Shown here: positions 21,962-32,995 of the stretch, one piece after another
How positions within the stretch are numbered: position 1 is the stretch's first letter
How the letters are laid out: every line of letters begins with the position of its first letter
Source: Agrypnia vestita
Taxonomy: Eukaryota > Arthropoda > Insecta > Trichoptera > Phryganeidae
Length of the DNA: 64,000 bases
Direction of reading: 5' to 3'
Assembly: GCA_016648135.1 (NCBI GenBank)
Contig: JADDOH010001972.1
Location: 20,342-84,341, forward strand
Notes under the pieces: model-generated
Told to the model about the DNA's origin: nothing
Database searches by the model: none
What the model saw: only the letters and a program-made list of their open reading frames with translations
Position numbers and translations under genes: made by a program

Positions 21962-22339
21962 TGTATATAAATGTGTTCCGAATGATGTACTTGTGCGAAG
22001 GGCTCAGGGGTAGGAAGAGGGCTAAGTAATGACGGGACTGAGGGTTGTTTACCGCGGGGGGTCGTATGATGCAGCAGCTCGATGTAACCGGCTTCAGGCC
22101 TCGTGTGTGATTTGAGGCTGGACTGTTGAGGGAGGGTCCACCACCTTGAGGTCTCAAAAATATATTCAAATACATGGAGCATAAAGCTGTACAGAGAATA
22201 AATCAATCCCTTCTTCTGTCGAGGGGATTTGGCCACAACGAAAGTATGTCCCACCTTGCGTAAATTTAAGACACATTAATAATGCAGTGTATTTATTCTT
22301 GCATAATTAAATAACCTAGTGAACCCAAACGTGTTGTAC
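21962..22339. other. No recognised gene
   Basis: A minus-strand frame (21883-22254) partly overlaps the pogo element's end and carries no motif. Moderately GC-rich at 22010-22150. Confidence 0.3.
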
Positions 22340-22680
22340 GTAAATCGATTATTATTGTTATTTTATTATTTATTGTTATTTTTTATTAATAGTATTATTT
22401 AAGAATTTTGAAATTGCTTTTATATGTGTATGTATGTGTATTCATTGTTGTATTTTTATCGAACATATTATTTTAATTATTTAATAGAGGTTCTTCTTTT
22501 TTTCTTAATTATTTAATTTACCGCTTTTCTTTTTTCTCTTTCTTCTTTTTTCTCTTTTTTTATATTTTCTCTGTATGTGTATTATGCTTCAATATAACTT
22601 ATATGTAATTTATATGGCGGACCAGGTCTTGCACTAATAACCTGGTTACGCCGGAATAATCATTATTATTATTATTATCG
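22340..22680 (+). repeat. CR1/L2-like LINE 3' UTR with ATT tail
   Basis: A T-rich UTR with TTTCTTTTTTCTCTTTCTTC-type runs is followed by TATATGGCGGACCAGGTCTT, GGTTACGCCGG and an ATT-repeat tail at about 22660-22678. The layout matches the downstream part of the LINE at 32262-32990. Confidence 0.55.
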
Positions 22681-23227
22681 ACGTCACCCATGCCGTAATA
22701 TTAAACACGTTGTTTTAAAGTTTAAAACAAATTTTCGAAGGCATGTTCTCCAGTTCTGAGTTGCTCTTGCTTGTGAGTGACGTGATTATTAATTTTAATC
22801 GAAATAATGATCAAATCATGTCGAAAATGATTTAATAAGTATTGGGAAAACTGCGAGTCCCGGAACAACATTCGAACCTGTAAAATTTCGTTGAGAACTT
22901 CATTAATAATTTGCTACCTTATAAAGTAAGTTTTAATTTTTTTTTCGGGAATGTTGCGACCCGGGAACGCAGTCAATTCACTCCCGGGATCCCGGGAATA
23001 ACAAAAGAAACACGCGGCCACCCCCCGAGCGCGCACTATGAAATATAGATTATTATTCACGGGGGGTGTTTCTGACCCGGGCACAAGAATACGTGTTAAA
23101 AGGGAAATAATTACCGGGGCGGGGGAGGGTTAAACGGTTCCAGAACGACCGGCCCGCGATACGCGGTACTTTGTTACAAGTAACCGATTCAAGGGTTGCA
23201 ACGTATGTGATGAATTAAATCAGTTTT
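22681..23227. other. No gene; GC-rich patch about 22960-23170
   Basis: CpG-rich with runs such as CCGGGGCGGGGGAGGG. Appears single-copy in the window. No coding motif. Confidence 0.3.
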
Positions 23228-23373
23228 TCACCTACACTTGTATCTGTATTACCTGTTATCTGACAAAAATCCCCCGAACTCAAATGTTATAATGTCCAAA
23301 CCTACTATAGTGTACATGTAGAGAAAATATTTCAGGTTTGATACTATAACGTAAGTCTGGCGGCCGCTGGCTC
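23228..23373 (+). mobile_element. MITE-1 half copy
   Basis: It matches 950-1093 and (reversed) 2261-2400: CCCGAACTCAAATGTTATAA, CCTACTATAGTGTACAT, then the terminus GTCTGGCGGCCGCTGGCTC. It has only one end, like the copy at 2261. Confidence 0.65.
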
Positions 23374-24135
23374 TTGGACTATAACCTATATTTTATTGTA
23401 GGTACATATATTTCCAAGATATATTATAGATGTCTCATAGAGACGAAATTATATTTTTATAGGAAAGTATGTACGGAAATCTTTGGGTATTCGTAAGCCT
23501 TACGACCTATCGTACGGCTTAAGCGATCCACTTTACACAATGTAACGTTCACCATTTACACCCACGATTTCCACCACATCTATCAAATTTTTGGAAGTTG
23601 TATATCGTCGTGATCTTAGAACAATGACGGATGTGCAAAAAATTGCATATTGTCTTTTTTGGATCGTTAAAAAGTGAAAAAAGATGCCATCTAATGGTAT
23701 ATAAAAAGTGTATTTTTTCTCATTAATGCAACCGTCATCATACGAAGTCGGTATAACAGCGATTCTGCGATCGTAGAACAATGCAGCGTGTGTTAAAACG
23801 TCGTTGTACTGCGCTGACTATATTTGAGGTTTGAAAGGTATCAACTTTAAATAACTAACCAAGTTTCAAAGGAAAATCTTTTGTAGTTATCAAGCTATGA
23901 CATAAAGTGTATTTATGTAAATAAAACTTCAAACTGCTCTCCTACAAACTTGGGAAAAATCACATGCGTCGTTATTCTACGACTATGACGAAATATGTAT
24001 ATTTAAATTTTACAACACGTTTCATACGAATGTTGCAATTATACTTAGCGCGACCGGCATCCAAAGCTTCTTCATTCCTCTTAATTAAACACAGATGTCA
24101 CTAATGATATATCTATTTTTGATTGGAATTCTTAA
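23374..24135. other. No recognised gene
   Basis: The minus frame 23533-23781 has no motif. Positions 23521-23815 look unique. AT-rich otherwise. Confidence 0.3.
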
Positions 24136-24195
24136 AAGAGTATTCGCGAAAACGGCGCTATATAAGTTATCCAACTATTATTATTATTATTACCT
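24136..24195 (+). repeat. CR1/L2-like LINE 3' terminus
   Basis: GAGTATTCGCGAAAACGGCG, CTATATAAG and an ATT-repeat tail. Only the last 60 bp of the LINE is retained. Confidence 0.65.
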
Positions 24196-24260
24196 ATATG
24201 TGTAAAAATTCAGTACTGTATTTTGAAAAATTTGGACAAACTCAAAGTATTCTGAATAGG

Positions 24261-24515
24261 TATATCGTCGCTGTATATATAATAAATCCTATGTGCCGTT
24301 TAGTACATTCTGAGATGAACGAATCAATTTGTCAATTTTTCATATAAATAATGGAGATATACTAAAAAAAACATTACCGTTCATCTGAAAAGTCTGCCTG
24401 GTAATTATTAAAAATATTTTTTATAAATCTAGTCTGCGCAATTATTTTTTAAAATAGTTTTATTCGTTCATCCCAGAATGTAATATAGGATTAATTATAT
24501 ATACAGCGACGATAT
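24261..24515. mobile_element. Short TIR element (MITE), about 255 bp
   Basis: The left arm TATATCGTCGCTGTATATAT... (to about 24318) and the right arm (about 24457-24515) are inverted matches including CGTCGCTGTATATATAAT and ATTCTG.GATGAACGAAT. TA-rich flanks suggest a Tc1/mariner-like target. No coding content. Confidence 0.65.
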
Positions 24516-25158
24516 GAATTTTTTTTAAATTGATGTGCATTCAATGGCTCTAATCGAGGGAGTTTTTATTTAAGGCTTTTGGGGGGTGTCCTGTTAGGAT
24601 TTCTGGCACCTTTTCACATACACTGTTAAAAACAATATTTTGGCGTCGAGTGGCCGGCGATGCCATGTCCGAAATCCGCGTGCCGTTATTTTTAATGAAA
24701 AAAGAACATAATTCAGAGGGCCGCGAGTTACGAGCGGGTAATTCCATACACTTTTTGGGACATAATTTATCGCTTAGGCGACGGATAATAAGACAACACG
24801 CCCCTCTTATCCTGAACCGCCAATAACCGACAACGTGTGCGGACTTTAAATTATTAATTCATTTTTCACATCGCCACACACGCGACGGACATATATTCTA
24901 TTTGGGGAATTTCAACAAAATGTTTAGTTGATGCACAATCGTTTTTCATAAATTATATAGAAACATAACGAAAACTCAAAATACATGAATTAAGATAAAT
25001 TATAGAAGTCTCACAAAGACGAAGTTCAACATTTAAATGGGAAGTCTTAATAATGTGGTCGCAGGGCTTACAATATGCATGAGCTGGCTTGAAAGATCAC
25101 TTCGTGCAACGTTCACAATTGCACCGAAAGAACATCCACACATCAAATTTTCGAACGC
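24516..25158. other. No gene; GC-rich patch about 24570-24900
   Basis: A minus frame at 24550-24747 has no motif. The patch looks unique. Confidence 0.3.
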
Positions 25159-25412
25159 TGTATATACCTTCGATGTTTATAGCGTTAACTTTGTGGTTGG
25201 ACATAATTATAAATTTGAATTAAATAATTTTGCATAAACCACTTAAATAATGACTACGCCTACCGGTTTCGATACCACCGTATCTTCATCAGGACTGATG
25301 TACAATTGACCATCCATTACCTATCCCCCATTCAGAATTGATTTGTTTACTGGATAGGTAATGGATGGTCAGTTGTACGTCAGTCCTGACGAAGATACGG
25401 TGGTGTCCTTAA
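25159..25412. mobile_element. Penelope-like ends, tail-to-tail inverted pair
   Basis: Inverted arms at about 25280-25330 and 25350-25405 share CCATCCATTACCTATCC and the hammerhead strand. The left arm holds a full hammerhead on the minus strand (25255-25297). The right arm stops inside stem II at GATACGGTGGTGTC (25411). The upstream TTCGATGTTTATAGCGTTAA stretch is also found before the coding Penelope copy at 36786. Confidence 0.7.
25255..25297 (-). ncRNA. Hammerhead ribozyme motif
   Basis: Minus strand: CTGATGA, stem II GATACGGTGGTATC, GAA, palindromic ACCGGT, A, then GGCGT. The core is intact and nearly identical to the copy at 37370. Confidence 0.7.
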
Positions 25413-25500
25413 AAACCCCTAAAAAATATATGTATATTTTTTAGTACCCTTAAAAATATGTATATTTTTTAGTACCCTTAAAATATATGTATATAAGGTA
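25413..25500 (+). repeat. Short tandem repeat, about 30-bp unit, three copies
   Basis: Units contain CCTTAAAAATATGTATATTT followed by TTTAGTA. It begins where the Penelope right arm breaks off. Confidence 0.6.
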
Positions 25501-25557
25501 AAACTCGAAATTAAACGGATAATTATGCATCAACCTGTGTTATCGGTTTAGTACTTA

Positions 25558-25909
25558 CTAGTAGTAAAATATAAAAAAAGTAAGTAACCCATAAAAACCA
25601 AGTTTTTATTATACTCCCTTTCTTTGTAAAATATAACAACAATTAAAGACGAATTCAAACATATAACATAACACTAAACTTAAAGTAATTTAATATATTT
25701 CTAAAATTTCAGCTGTTTTGAGCTTTGATAAGACATTTTATGCTTTGAAGATTAAATTCTAAAAACATTTGTCAGTCAATTTATATTTTTGACATTCGTA
25801 GTGAAGTACCTATTACGCATACCGACGGAGTAATTCAAATTTAGAAAATATTCCGCGACGTTATCGGGCCGCCGTTGCTAATAATCAAACTTTTCTAATG
25901 ATTCCAATT
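25558..25909 (-). repeat. Right arm of the widely spaced inverted repeat
   Basis: Reverse-complement partner of 20745-21086; the outer end is CTTTTCTAATGATTCCAATT. The 4.47 kb between the arms contains a pogo-like element, MITE-1, LINE tails and Penelope ends. Confidence 0.75.
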
Positions 25910-26729
25910 TGAAAAAACCAATAAAATTTCTAAAAATCCGAAACTATACTATAATTATTAATTTTTTTAACGAAAATTTGATAGATCTTCTTGATCGTTG
26001 CCATGAGTCTACTTGCCAAGTATCAGCTCGATTGTATCACGGGAAAAGGGTCAAAAATCGATCCAAATTTTTTGTTGACAGCAAGCAAGCAGAAATAATC
26101 AGAATTAATATAAAGGGAGTAAAAATACCACTTTTTATGTGTATATTTTTTTTGTATGCATCTGTATTCAACTTAATAATGATACGTAAAATATACAATA
26201 AATAAATACGTGTACTGACAGCGCGCGCCAGATGAATACAGTGTAAATGTGGTCCCTCAGGTGCATCTGTGTAATAGAGTGAAGAATGGACTAATTTTCA
26301 TAAATATTCACGCTAAAAAAATTCAAGCAAATCGGTTCGGCACCACAAAACACTTGAAACAGCGTGAAAATTGAACACAATACGACAACAACAAAAAAAA
26401 ACCAAATCGCTCGCGGGTCGGACGGGGGCACAGCTACCCCTCGGAGGTATTACACCAAATTATCGGCATTTTAATCGGCATATTAATATTTCATACGAGG
26501 GGGTTACATTTCACAATGGCGTGATACGGCGGGGTTAAATGTTATTAATATTATTATTATTATGATCATGAATATCGGCTTAAAGCAGGGGAGTGTAAGT
26601 GGTGTGCAGCATGTGCCCATTTTCTGGTAACTGCTTTAAAAATCAACCCTCCACACACAATTTAATAACCATCCTACAAATTGCTGGTCGGATTTCACTT
26701 GAGAGATTAAATATTTTTGAATACAATCG
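25910..26729. other. No recognised gene
   Basis: The frame 25909-26205 (98 residues, hydrophobic C-terminus) has no motif I recognise. A small CpG-rich patch lies near 26400-26480. Confidence 0.3.
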
Positions 26730-27680
26730 CTAACTAACCAACCGTCACGCCGTTTCCCCGCGGGGGTAGGCAAAGAGGATAGAACGACATATGCTTCTGT
26801 CTTGGCACACCACTTTTGCTTCTGCTAAATTCATACATATTTTCATGCATGCTCTACTACTGTTTATTGTTAGGCTTTAACAGGGCCATCCTCCAGTATC
26901 TGATCGCGCCAGGTCTTTCGCGGACGCCCTATATTCCATACATTATCAAAACCATCCTTTCCTCGCTCATATGTTCTATAATATAAAAGAATAAAACAAA
27001 ATTGATAACCGTAGGCAGAGACGAACAACAAATGAACATATCAATGTCAGGAGCTGCAATTAAGTAATTAGTAATTAATGCAAAAGAGTTTGTCTATCTT
27101 GGGAGTAAAATCACATGGGATGGCCGTACAAAAAGAGAGGCTGACAGTCGCATCCACCAAGCAAAACTTGCGTTTAACAAAAAATCAAAGATTTTCGAAT
27201 CCATTTAATAGAAACTTATGTGTGGAGTAATTTGCTGTATGGATGTGAGACATGGTGCATTGGCGACAGAGAAAAAAACGATTAGAAGCCTTCGAGATGT
27301 GGACCTACAGACGTGCGCTAGGAATATCCTGGAGAAACCACTTACGAACGAAGAGATTTTCAGCAGGATCGACGACACCAGGCACGTGATGAATACCATC
27401 TCGAAAAGGCGTGCAAAATGGATGGGGCATATTTTACGCCATGAAAATCTGCTCAAAACTATACTGGAGGGAATGGTAGAGGGAAAGATTGCCAGTGATA
27501 TGAATTGTGCCTCCTACGCAGAGCTGAAGAGGATCGCCGGAGACCGAGCGGAATGGAGATTGAAACCCAGGGAGAAGACGTTTTACGTGACCAAACCATC
27601 TCAGCACTCCTTTCTTTAATCTATCTACCACACTACAGCCACTCCATCGACCAGAGATTTTACGCACAAGATAACGTGAA
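26730..27680 (-). mobile_element. LINE subfamily B copy, split by another LINE
   Basis: The minus strand carries the 3' tail (TAACTAACC at 26731) and terminal codon block up to CTCATATGTTCT (about 26977). The same element resumes at ACGTGACCAAACCATCTCAG (about 27595), with the upstream codons to about 27675. Copies at 47512-47969 and 57801-58215 show the two pieces should be contiguous. Confidence 0.85.
26978..27590 (+). pseudogene. RTE-like LINE fragment nested in subfamily B
   Basis: The plus-strand reading KEFVYLGSKITWDGRTKREA, then ADSRIHQAKLAF gives the post-RT YLGS segment. After slips come NILEKPLTNEEIFSRI, ISKRRAKWMGHILRHENLL, ILEGMVEGK and LKRIAGDRAEWR. This is a LINE ORF2 C-terminus distinct from A/B and related to those at 31556-31915 and 45420-45850. 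Missing RT palm, several stops. Confidence 0.75.
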
Positions 27681-28439
27681 AATAAATCTTAAATGATTAT
27701 TAAACACGGCGAAATTGGTATTCGAACTCCTCGAATTCAAAAAGCTTTCGATCCCGAAGATATTATTTCGAAAGACAGATTTTTCCCGCACACCTTTCTA
27801 ATTGATTCATCCAACTCGCGCCGAACGAAAAGAAATCGGAGTGGCGTGACAATTGAACAATGTACAAATTGGCGAAATAAGGTGTAAAAAATATTTTTCG
27901 CAAAAGGGTAGCGAGTCTACCCAGCGCCGGGATATCAAAGGCGCCGACGCGACCCCGGCGGGGGGGTCAAAATAATACGAGAGGGGTTAATATCGTGTAA
28001 TATTAACCAACAAGGAGACCCTCCTGCAAATCCAATATCGTGTATTTGAATGTCAAAGACATCGCTTATTGCATTTACTGGGGTCGGACAGCGGGGGTAG
28101 TTAGCAGCCCCGTGCGCGAAGTCCGCCCGAATTAGGCCTCCACCTCGGCGAAGGGCGCCGACCGTGCGCGCGGCGGGGTGGTCGCCGCCGGGGCGCGAGT
28201 CGGCCCCGCCGTCGCGGGGCGCTTGCGGCGATTTTGTCCATTGCGAAGCGGTTGAATTTGACAACTAAGACGTCGTTTATATGGTAATGTACGACAAACG
28301 GGATTAATTCTGGCGCTGGATATGTGATAGCGATCCGAGTGATAAGTGGATTGCGGCAGGCATTGTAAAATGGAATTTTTATCAGTGTGTCATGTTCATC
28401 TATGTGCGTTAATAAATAAAAAAATAAATAAAAAACAAT
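27681..28439. other. No gene; strong CpG-rich patch at 27900-28260
   Basis: The centre (28080-28230) is the most GC-dense DNA in the window, with many CG dinucleotides and open frames on the minus strand (27935-28502) without motifs. It appears single-copy. A CpG island or unmethylated host regulatory DNA is possible but not shown. Confidence 0.35.
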
Positions 28440-28810
28440 TATGATAATATACTTAATACAAATAAATTTTGTTTTCACTTTTGTATTGAAAAACATCAAC
28501 ATGTTTCAGAGCCCATGGGCCTCTTAATCCGGGATTAAAAAGCTGTTAATAATAGTAAATTAAATATTATAAATAACCAGGTCCTTTTTACAAATAGTTT
28601 AATTTTAAATTTATTTTCATGTTAAGTAGGTACTTCATTATTATTCATTTTCCATATATATTTTTTATATTTACTTCGATTTTTTTATTTAATTTGTTAG
28701 TATACAATTATATCCTGATGAAGGCGCCATGGGCTCCGAAACATGTTGATATTCTTCAATACAAAAGAGGTGAAAACAAAGTTTATTTTTTTAATTATAT
28801 TAATAATGTC
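28440..28810. mobile_element. Penelope-like ends, inverted pair
   Basis: Inverted arms 28443-28530 and 28720-28800 share ACATGTTTC/GAAACATGT, the GCCCATGGGC stem and the outer TTTTGTTTTCAC/GTGAAAACAAA. The interior is AT-rich and non-coding. The right arm has a hammerhead core; the left has a decayed one. Confidence 0.65.
28710..28753 (+). ncRNA. Hammerhead ribozyme motif
   Basis: Stem I ATATC, core CTGATGA (28715-28721), stem II AGGCGCCATGGGCTCC (one mismatch region), GAA, palindromic ACATGT, T, then stem I GATAT. Stem I forms 5 perfect pairs. Confidence 0.65.
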
Positions 28811-29112
28811 ACCACAAAATTATTTTGCTGTTTTGAAGAAATAATGATAACATTTATCAATAACATTACGTTCGCTACACTTCACCCCTACTGTCCGCAT
28901 TCCCGGAGGCCGGAAATTAGAGAATTAGGACGTTGTTTACATGATAATGTGACAAAAGAGATTATTTCGGGTGATGAAACGCTGGAATCTCACAGCGAAA
29001 TTTTGAGTCACATCCATAAGGTCCGTATAAAATAAAACCGGCCGAATTCTGAAAACTACAAGATTTTTATTTTAGTGACTATTACCACACTCCCACTCGG
29101 CACTCTATTCTC

Positions 29113-29484
29113 AAACAATTTATGATAGAGTAAAGAATGCAGATATTAGGAACGAATGTAAAGCTGATCTTAGCATAATTAATAGAATTGAAAAAGGGTC
29201 GCTCAAACGGTTTGGGCATATTGAGCGAATGAATGAGGAAAGAATGATAAGAAAGATATACATATAATGCAAGCCAGAAAGAGAGGGCGACCGCGGAAGA
29301 CGTGACATAACCAGATACTGGAAGATGGTCCCATTAGAAGCCTCAACAACCGGCGAGCTTGCATGCGAAGATGTATGAATGTGGATGAGGCGAGTATTGA
29401 ATGTCAGGACAGAAGAGTGTGGCTCTCTATCCTCTCTGCCCACCCCCACGGGGAAACGGCGTGATGGTAAGTAAGTAAGTAACA
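29113..29484 (+). mobile_element. LINE subfamily A, 3' end
   Basis: The reading ATTTATGATAGAG..., IIN-RI-KKGSL, RFGHIERMNEERMIRKIY is followed by RGRPRKT, NNRRACMRRCMNVDEA and the terminal block, ending in (GTAA)n at 29467-29482. A small deletion removes the centre of one block near 29265. Confidence 0.8.
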
Positions 29485-29635
29485 CTGAAAAATAGACGGG
29501 ATATATTTATTTGTACCGTGTAATTACTTGATTAATATACATTTACGACTTTTGTAAGTTGAGAGATCTTTGGAGAGATGTCGCCAAATCTCCATGGATG
29601 GTCTAAACAATCTGTCAAAAAGATGACATTTTATA

Positions 29636-29720
29636 TTTTGCCACACTGCTAGAGAAATCAAGTTTTACCACACTGCTACAGAAATCATTTTTTGCCACTC
29701 TGCTACAGAAATCACATTTG
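29636..29720 (+). repeat. Tandem repeat, about 27 bp, three copies
   Basis: Units read TTGCCACACTGCTAGAGAAA / TACCACACTGCTACAGAAAT / TGCCACTCTGCTACAGAAAT. The surrounding 29500-29960 has no gene. Confidence 0.7.
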
Positions 29721-29964
29721 CAAAAATATACAACAATAATTTAATAATCCTCTAATTCGTCGCTGGCGGAGTGGGAGATTTGCAAAAATATGACAGATAA
29801 CATCTCCACAGCGCAGGAATAATGGAGTCCGCTAAAAGCTTTTCAAGCGGAGGGTTACGCATTCGTACAATAATCGGCGCAGCCCCATGGGAAGGGTGCG
29901 TCTGTGATATTACACACACCGTGTCATGCGGACATTTCTGCCAAATGGGATTTCGAACACAACA

Positions 29965-30150
29965 CAGACGACCCTCGTGGTCCAGCGGGTACGGCGCTGG
30001 CTTCCCATAGCTGGGGTTCCGGGTTCGATTTCTGGTGAGGTCGCAACACACCGATGTGATTTTATTAAGCCTGGGTCTTTTCGTGATGTGTTCGTCCATT
30101 ATTTCGAAAGCAATTAAAAAATATATTATTAACAAAAATTTTTTTTTTGT
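29965..30150 (+). mobile_element. tRNA-derived SINE, second family
   Basis: The head CCTCGTGGTCCAGCGGGTAC resembles box A with the D-arm, and GGGTTCGATTT at 30021-30031 resembles box B. Spacing fits a tRNA-sized head of about 72 nt with a Gly-like outline. Acceptor pairing is poor, so a functional tRNA is unlikely. A short body ends in an A/T-rich tail near 30110-30150. Confidence 0.55.
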
Positions 30151-30375
30151 TTTACTTCGACGACCTGGTAGAAAACAAAACTGACAAATAAAGAATGGAA
30201 CAATTAGATCAGTCAAAATATTGGGTCATTCCATAAAAAATGTACTTTTTTAATAATTTTATTTTTCAATCACAAGTGCAGTAGGTACACATAAAATAAT
30301 TGCAGCAAAATATAAAAATGATGTAAATAAAAAATGTACACAAAAAATTAATTGAATAAAACACTAAACGTGGAG

Positions 30376-30552
30376 TATAAAAGCAAAGGCAGCAATATTT
30401 AAAAAAAATGTAATGCAGTCATTGAGAGTTACTAAGTGTGGTGTATACACAGACAAAAACCGCCACATGGTGTTGGAAGGGATAGATACATCCCGGACTG
30501 CAATAAAAACATTTTTTTATTTTTTTGTATATTTCTGCCTTTGCTTTTATAT
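30376..30552. mobile_element. Short TIR element (MITE), about 177 bp
   Basis: Termini TATAAAAGCAAAGGCAGCAA and its inverted match TTTCTGCCTTTGCTTTTATA. The motif also appears singly near 49600-49623 (ATTGCTGCCTTTGCTTTTAT) and loosely near 39800. No coding frame. Confidence 0.6.
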
Positions 30553-31329
30553 CCCATATATGTACGATGTAAAAAATGAAGCAGTCAATAAACAAATTAG
30601 TAAAACAAGAAAATTTTAATATAAAAACTACTACTGTTTTAGAATCGATTGCATGTTTCTTTTTATAATAGTCAAACTGTCATGGAATACATCTACAAAC
30701 TTACTGTACTCACTGCCCAGTGTGTGTAGTCTTGGCAGTGATGAGTGTATGCGGTAGTTTACTATAGTATTATTGTAATAGAATATTATATATTTAATAC
30801 GTACTTTAGATAGAAGACCAAGGCTTGTAACAAACATCATTAGTTTTATATTATTACATAAATTGAAACCTTAAAAACACTATCCAATAATCGAGTCGCC
30901 AGCAATCGGACACTCCGTTCACCTATCAACCGGTGATACCATACCCAAGTCGCCTAAATTGTGTAATCAAAATTAGATAAATTTAACATAAAATGCACGC
31001 GGGTTGTCGTTATTACGTTTTAACAGCGTGTCCTCCAAAATCAGCCCTCTCCAATAAAACGGTAATCCGCTCGCTCCTTCCGCATCCGTACCCGCCCCCC
31101 CTGCCTAAACCCGCGGATCAACAATCACGTCGACAATATTAAAGCCGTATGATAAAAGGCCATCGGATGAGAAAGATGTCAACAAAGGAGGCAACGCCGC
31201 GCGCATCGCGCATAGAAAATAATACGGCACGACTGATGGGTTTCCAAAAAGGAAAAGGACGGTAACTTTATTAAATATAAATCTGTAATATATTTTGTTA
31301 ATAATAATAAATTTTAATAATAATTCATG
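30553..31329. other. No recognised gene; GC-rich bit about 31050-31220
   Basis: Unique-looking DNA without motifs. Confidence 0.3.
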
Positions 31330-31511
31330 TGAAGCTGACCCTAAGGTCTATATTAATTATGCTAACATAATCAATATAATTAAAAAGGGGTTGACGGCGG
31401 AAGGCGTGGTACGACCAGATTAACCAGATACCGGATGATAGAAGAGTGTGGCGCTCTATCTTTTCTACTTACCACCACGGGGAAACGACGTTATTGTAAG
31501 TAAGTAAGATC
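31330..31511 (+). mobile_element. LINE subfamily A, internally deleted 3' end
   Basis: Starts at the GTGAAGCTGA...TAATTAAAAAGGGG region and jumps to GACGGCGGAAGGCGTGG. It jumps again to the RVWRS block and ends in GTAAGTAAGTAAG. Confidence 0.7.
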
Positions 31512-31555
31512 CACCTCTGAATATTAAAAAACTTTCGCTTTCTCCACTCCTCTGT

Positions 31556-31915
31556 CAACTGCCAGCCTCTTCATTTCTTGGTAGGTGCTACAGCGCACAT
31601 CTCCTGTAATCTGGTCTACGTAGCTTAATCGGGCGGCCTCTACGATTGTTACCTTCAACATTTCCCTCGACGATGGTTAAAAGCAGGCCCGGATGCCTTA
31701 TATTATGGCCTATCCAAATTGCTCGCTGTTGGACGATTCTGTTAAGGAGCCGCCTCTTTTCGCCCACCCTGCTCAACACCTCGTTGTTATATGTTGTTAT
31801 TGTCGGATATGTTCTGTCAATGGATCCTCGCCATGCGCCTGTAGCACCACATCTCAAAGGCCGCTAGCCTCCCGGACATGCTCTGGCCGATGGTCCATGT
31901 TTCGCTGTCATTAAA
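31556..31915 (-). pseudogene. RTE-like LINE C-terminal fragment
   Basis: The minus strand reads TWTIGQSMSGRLAAFEMWCY, RRMARIHWT, EVLSRVGEKRRLLNRIVQQR, AIWIGHNIRHPGLLLTIVEG and RRGRP. This is an ORF2 C-terminus; a closely matching copy lies on the plus strand at 45420-45850. Frameshifts are present near the 3' side. Confidence 0.75.
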
Positions 31916-32184
31916 TGAATTACAGTGGACACTCAATATTCGTCCTGTTGTTTCATTTTTGTTTGACAAGCAAACAACATTGGATAAATTCTTTAAAAAA
32001 TTGAGTGCTGGTGAATCGTCCGGAAATGCTAGGGTAACCATCAGGACATCATTCACCTAATGTCGCAATGGAAGGTGGCTCCCCCTACTAAATAATAGCG
32101 CATCCTCTATAAAATGTAAATCACTGTTTTTTTCATCTAAAATATAAAACTTCTAGTTTGAGTTTTCTGGGATATACTGCCGGG

Positions 32185-32250
32185 TTTCTACGACCTTTCT
32201 GGCCGAAGTTTCAGATCCCTTACAGGGACCATCATCAGAGCTGATATGTT
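32185..32250 (-). ncRNA. Hammerhead-like candidate, divergent
   Basis: Minus strand: CTGATGA, TGGTCCCTGTAAGGGATC, TGAAACTTCGGCC. The 7-nt core and a GGTCCCTG..AGGGATC stem are present, but the 3' core and stem III do not fit cleanly. A related, weaker copy is at 63405-63475 (minus). Confidence 0.35.
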
Positions 32251-32261
32251 GTGTCTAAGTA

Positions 32262-32995
32262 TTGGCTTGCAATACCGTGTCGAAGTTACCACAGTTCAAA
32301 AAACAACTAAAGACGCACTTATTTAGACAACCATATGAAAACCTACAGAATCAGACCGTTACAACACTACGTAATGTTTTCCACTTCTACTATGCACTCC
32401 GCGAAAATACTTTAATTTTCGTGGCACTCTCAACTATAGTTGTAACCGTGAATTCCATTTTTCACGTGTCTTAATTTATTTCTTTTTTCATGTTAACACT
32501 GATACCTATATTTGTTTTCTCTTCTCTTCTCTTTTATTTACTTATTTCATTGTATTATCTATATGATATAGATATATATAGATAATACAATTATGATTCA
32601 ATTAGTTTAAATGCTTTTCATCACTTAAATGCGAACACGGCTAAAATAGAGAAAAAATAAAGGCTAAAACATCTACAATAAAGAACAGAAAATAGTGATT
32701 TTATAGAGTGACGTTAATACTGAAACTTGTTTTCTCTTCTCTTTTATATGATTTTCTTTTTTCTCTTTTCTATTATATAATAATTTAATGCATGTACCTA
32801 CTTTTATATGGAATGTATGGAATTGGCATGAACCTCCCCACATTCTGGAATAAGGATATATTTATTTATTTAATATATTTAGATGTAGAATAGTAAATAA
32901 ATTTTTAGGCAATAAGTTATTTTGTAGTTGTTTTGCGTTGAATACTAACGAAAACAGCGCTGTATAAAATATACAAATATTATTATTATTAACCT
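32262..32995 (+). mobile_element. CR1/L2-like LINE 3' end
   Basis: The ORF2 end LPQFKKQLKTHLFRQPYENL is followed by a T/C-rich UTR. The terminus is CGAAAACAGCGCTGTATAAA plus an ATT tail at about 32978-32992. It is the same lineage as 13623-14290 but more intact in the UTR. Confidence 0.75.

Noticed and set aside
27935..28502. Overlapping minus-strand frames in the CpG-rich patch
   Set aside because: GC-rich DNA has few stop codons; no motif and low-complexity Arg/Pro/Gly composition.
29971..30041. A tRNA gene candidate (box A and box B with tRNA-like spacing)
   Set aside because: Acceptor and anticodon pairing are poor and the sequence continues into a SINE-like body with an AT-rich tail; a tRNA-derived SINE fits better.
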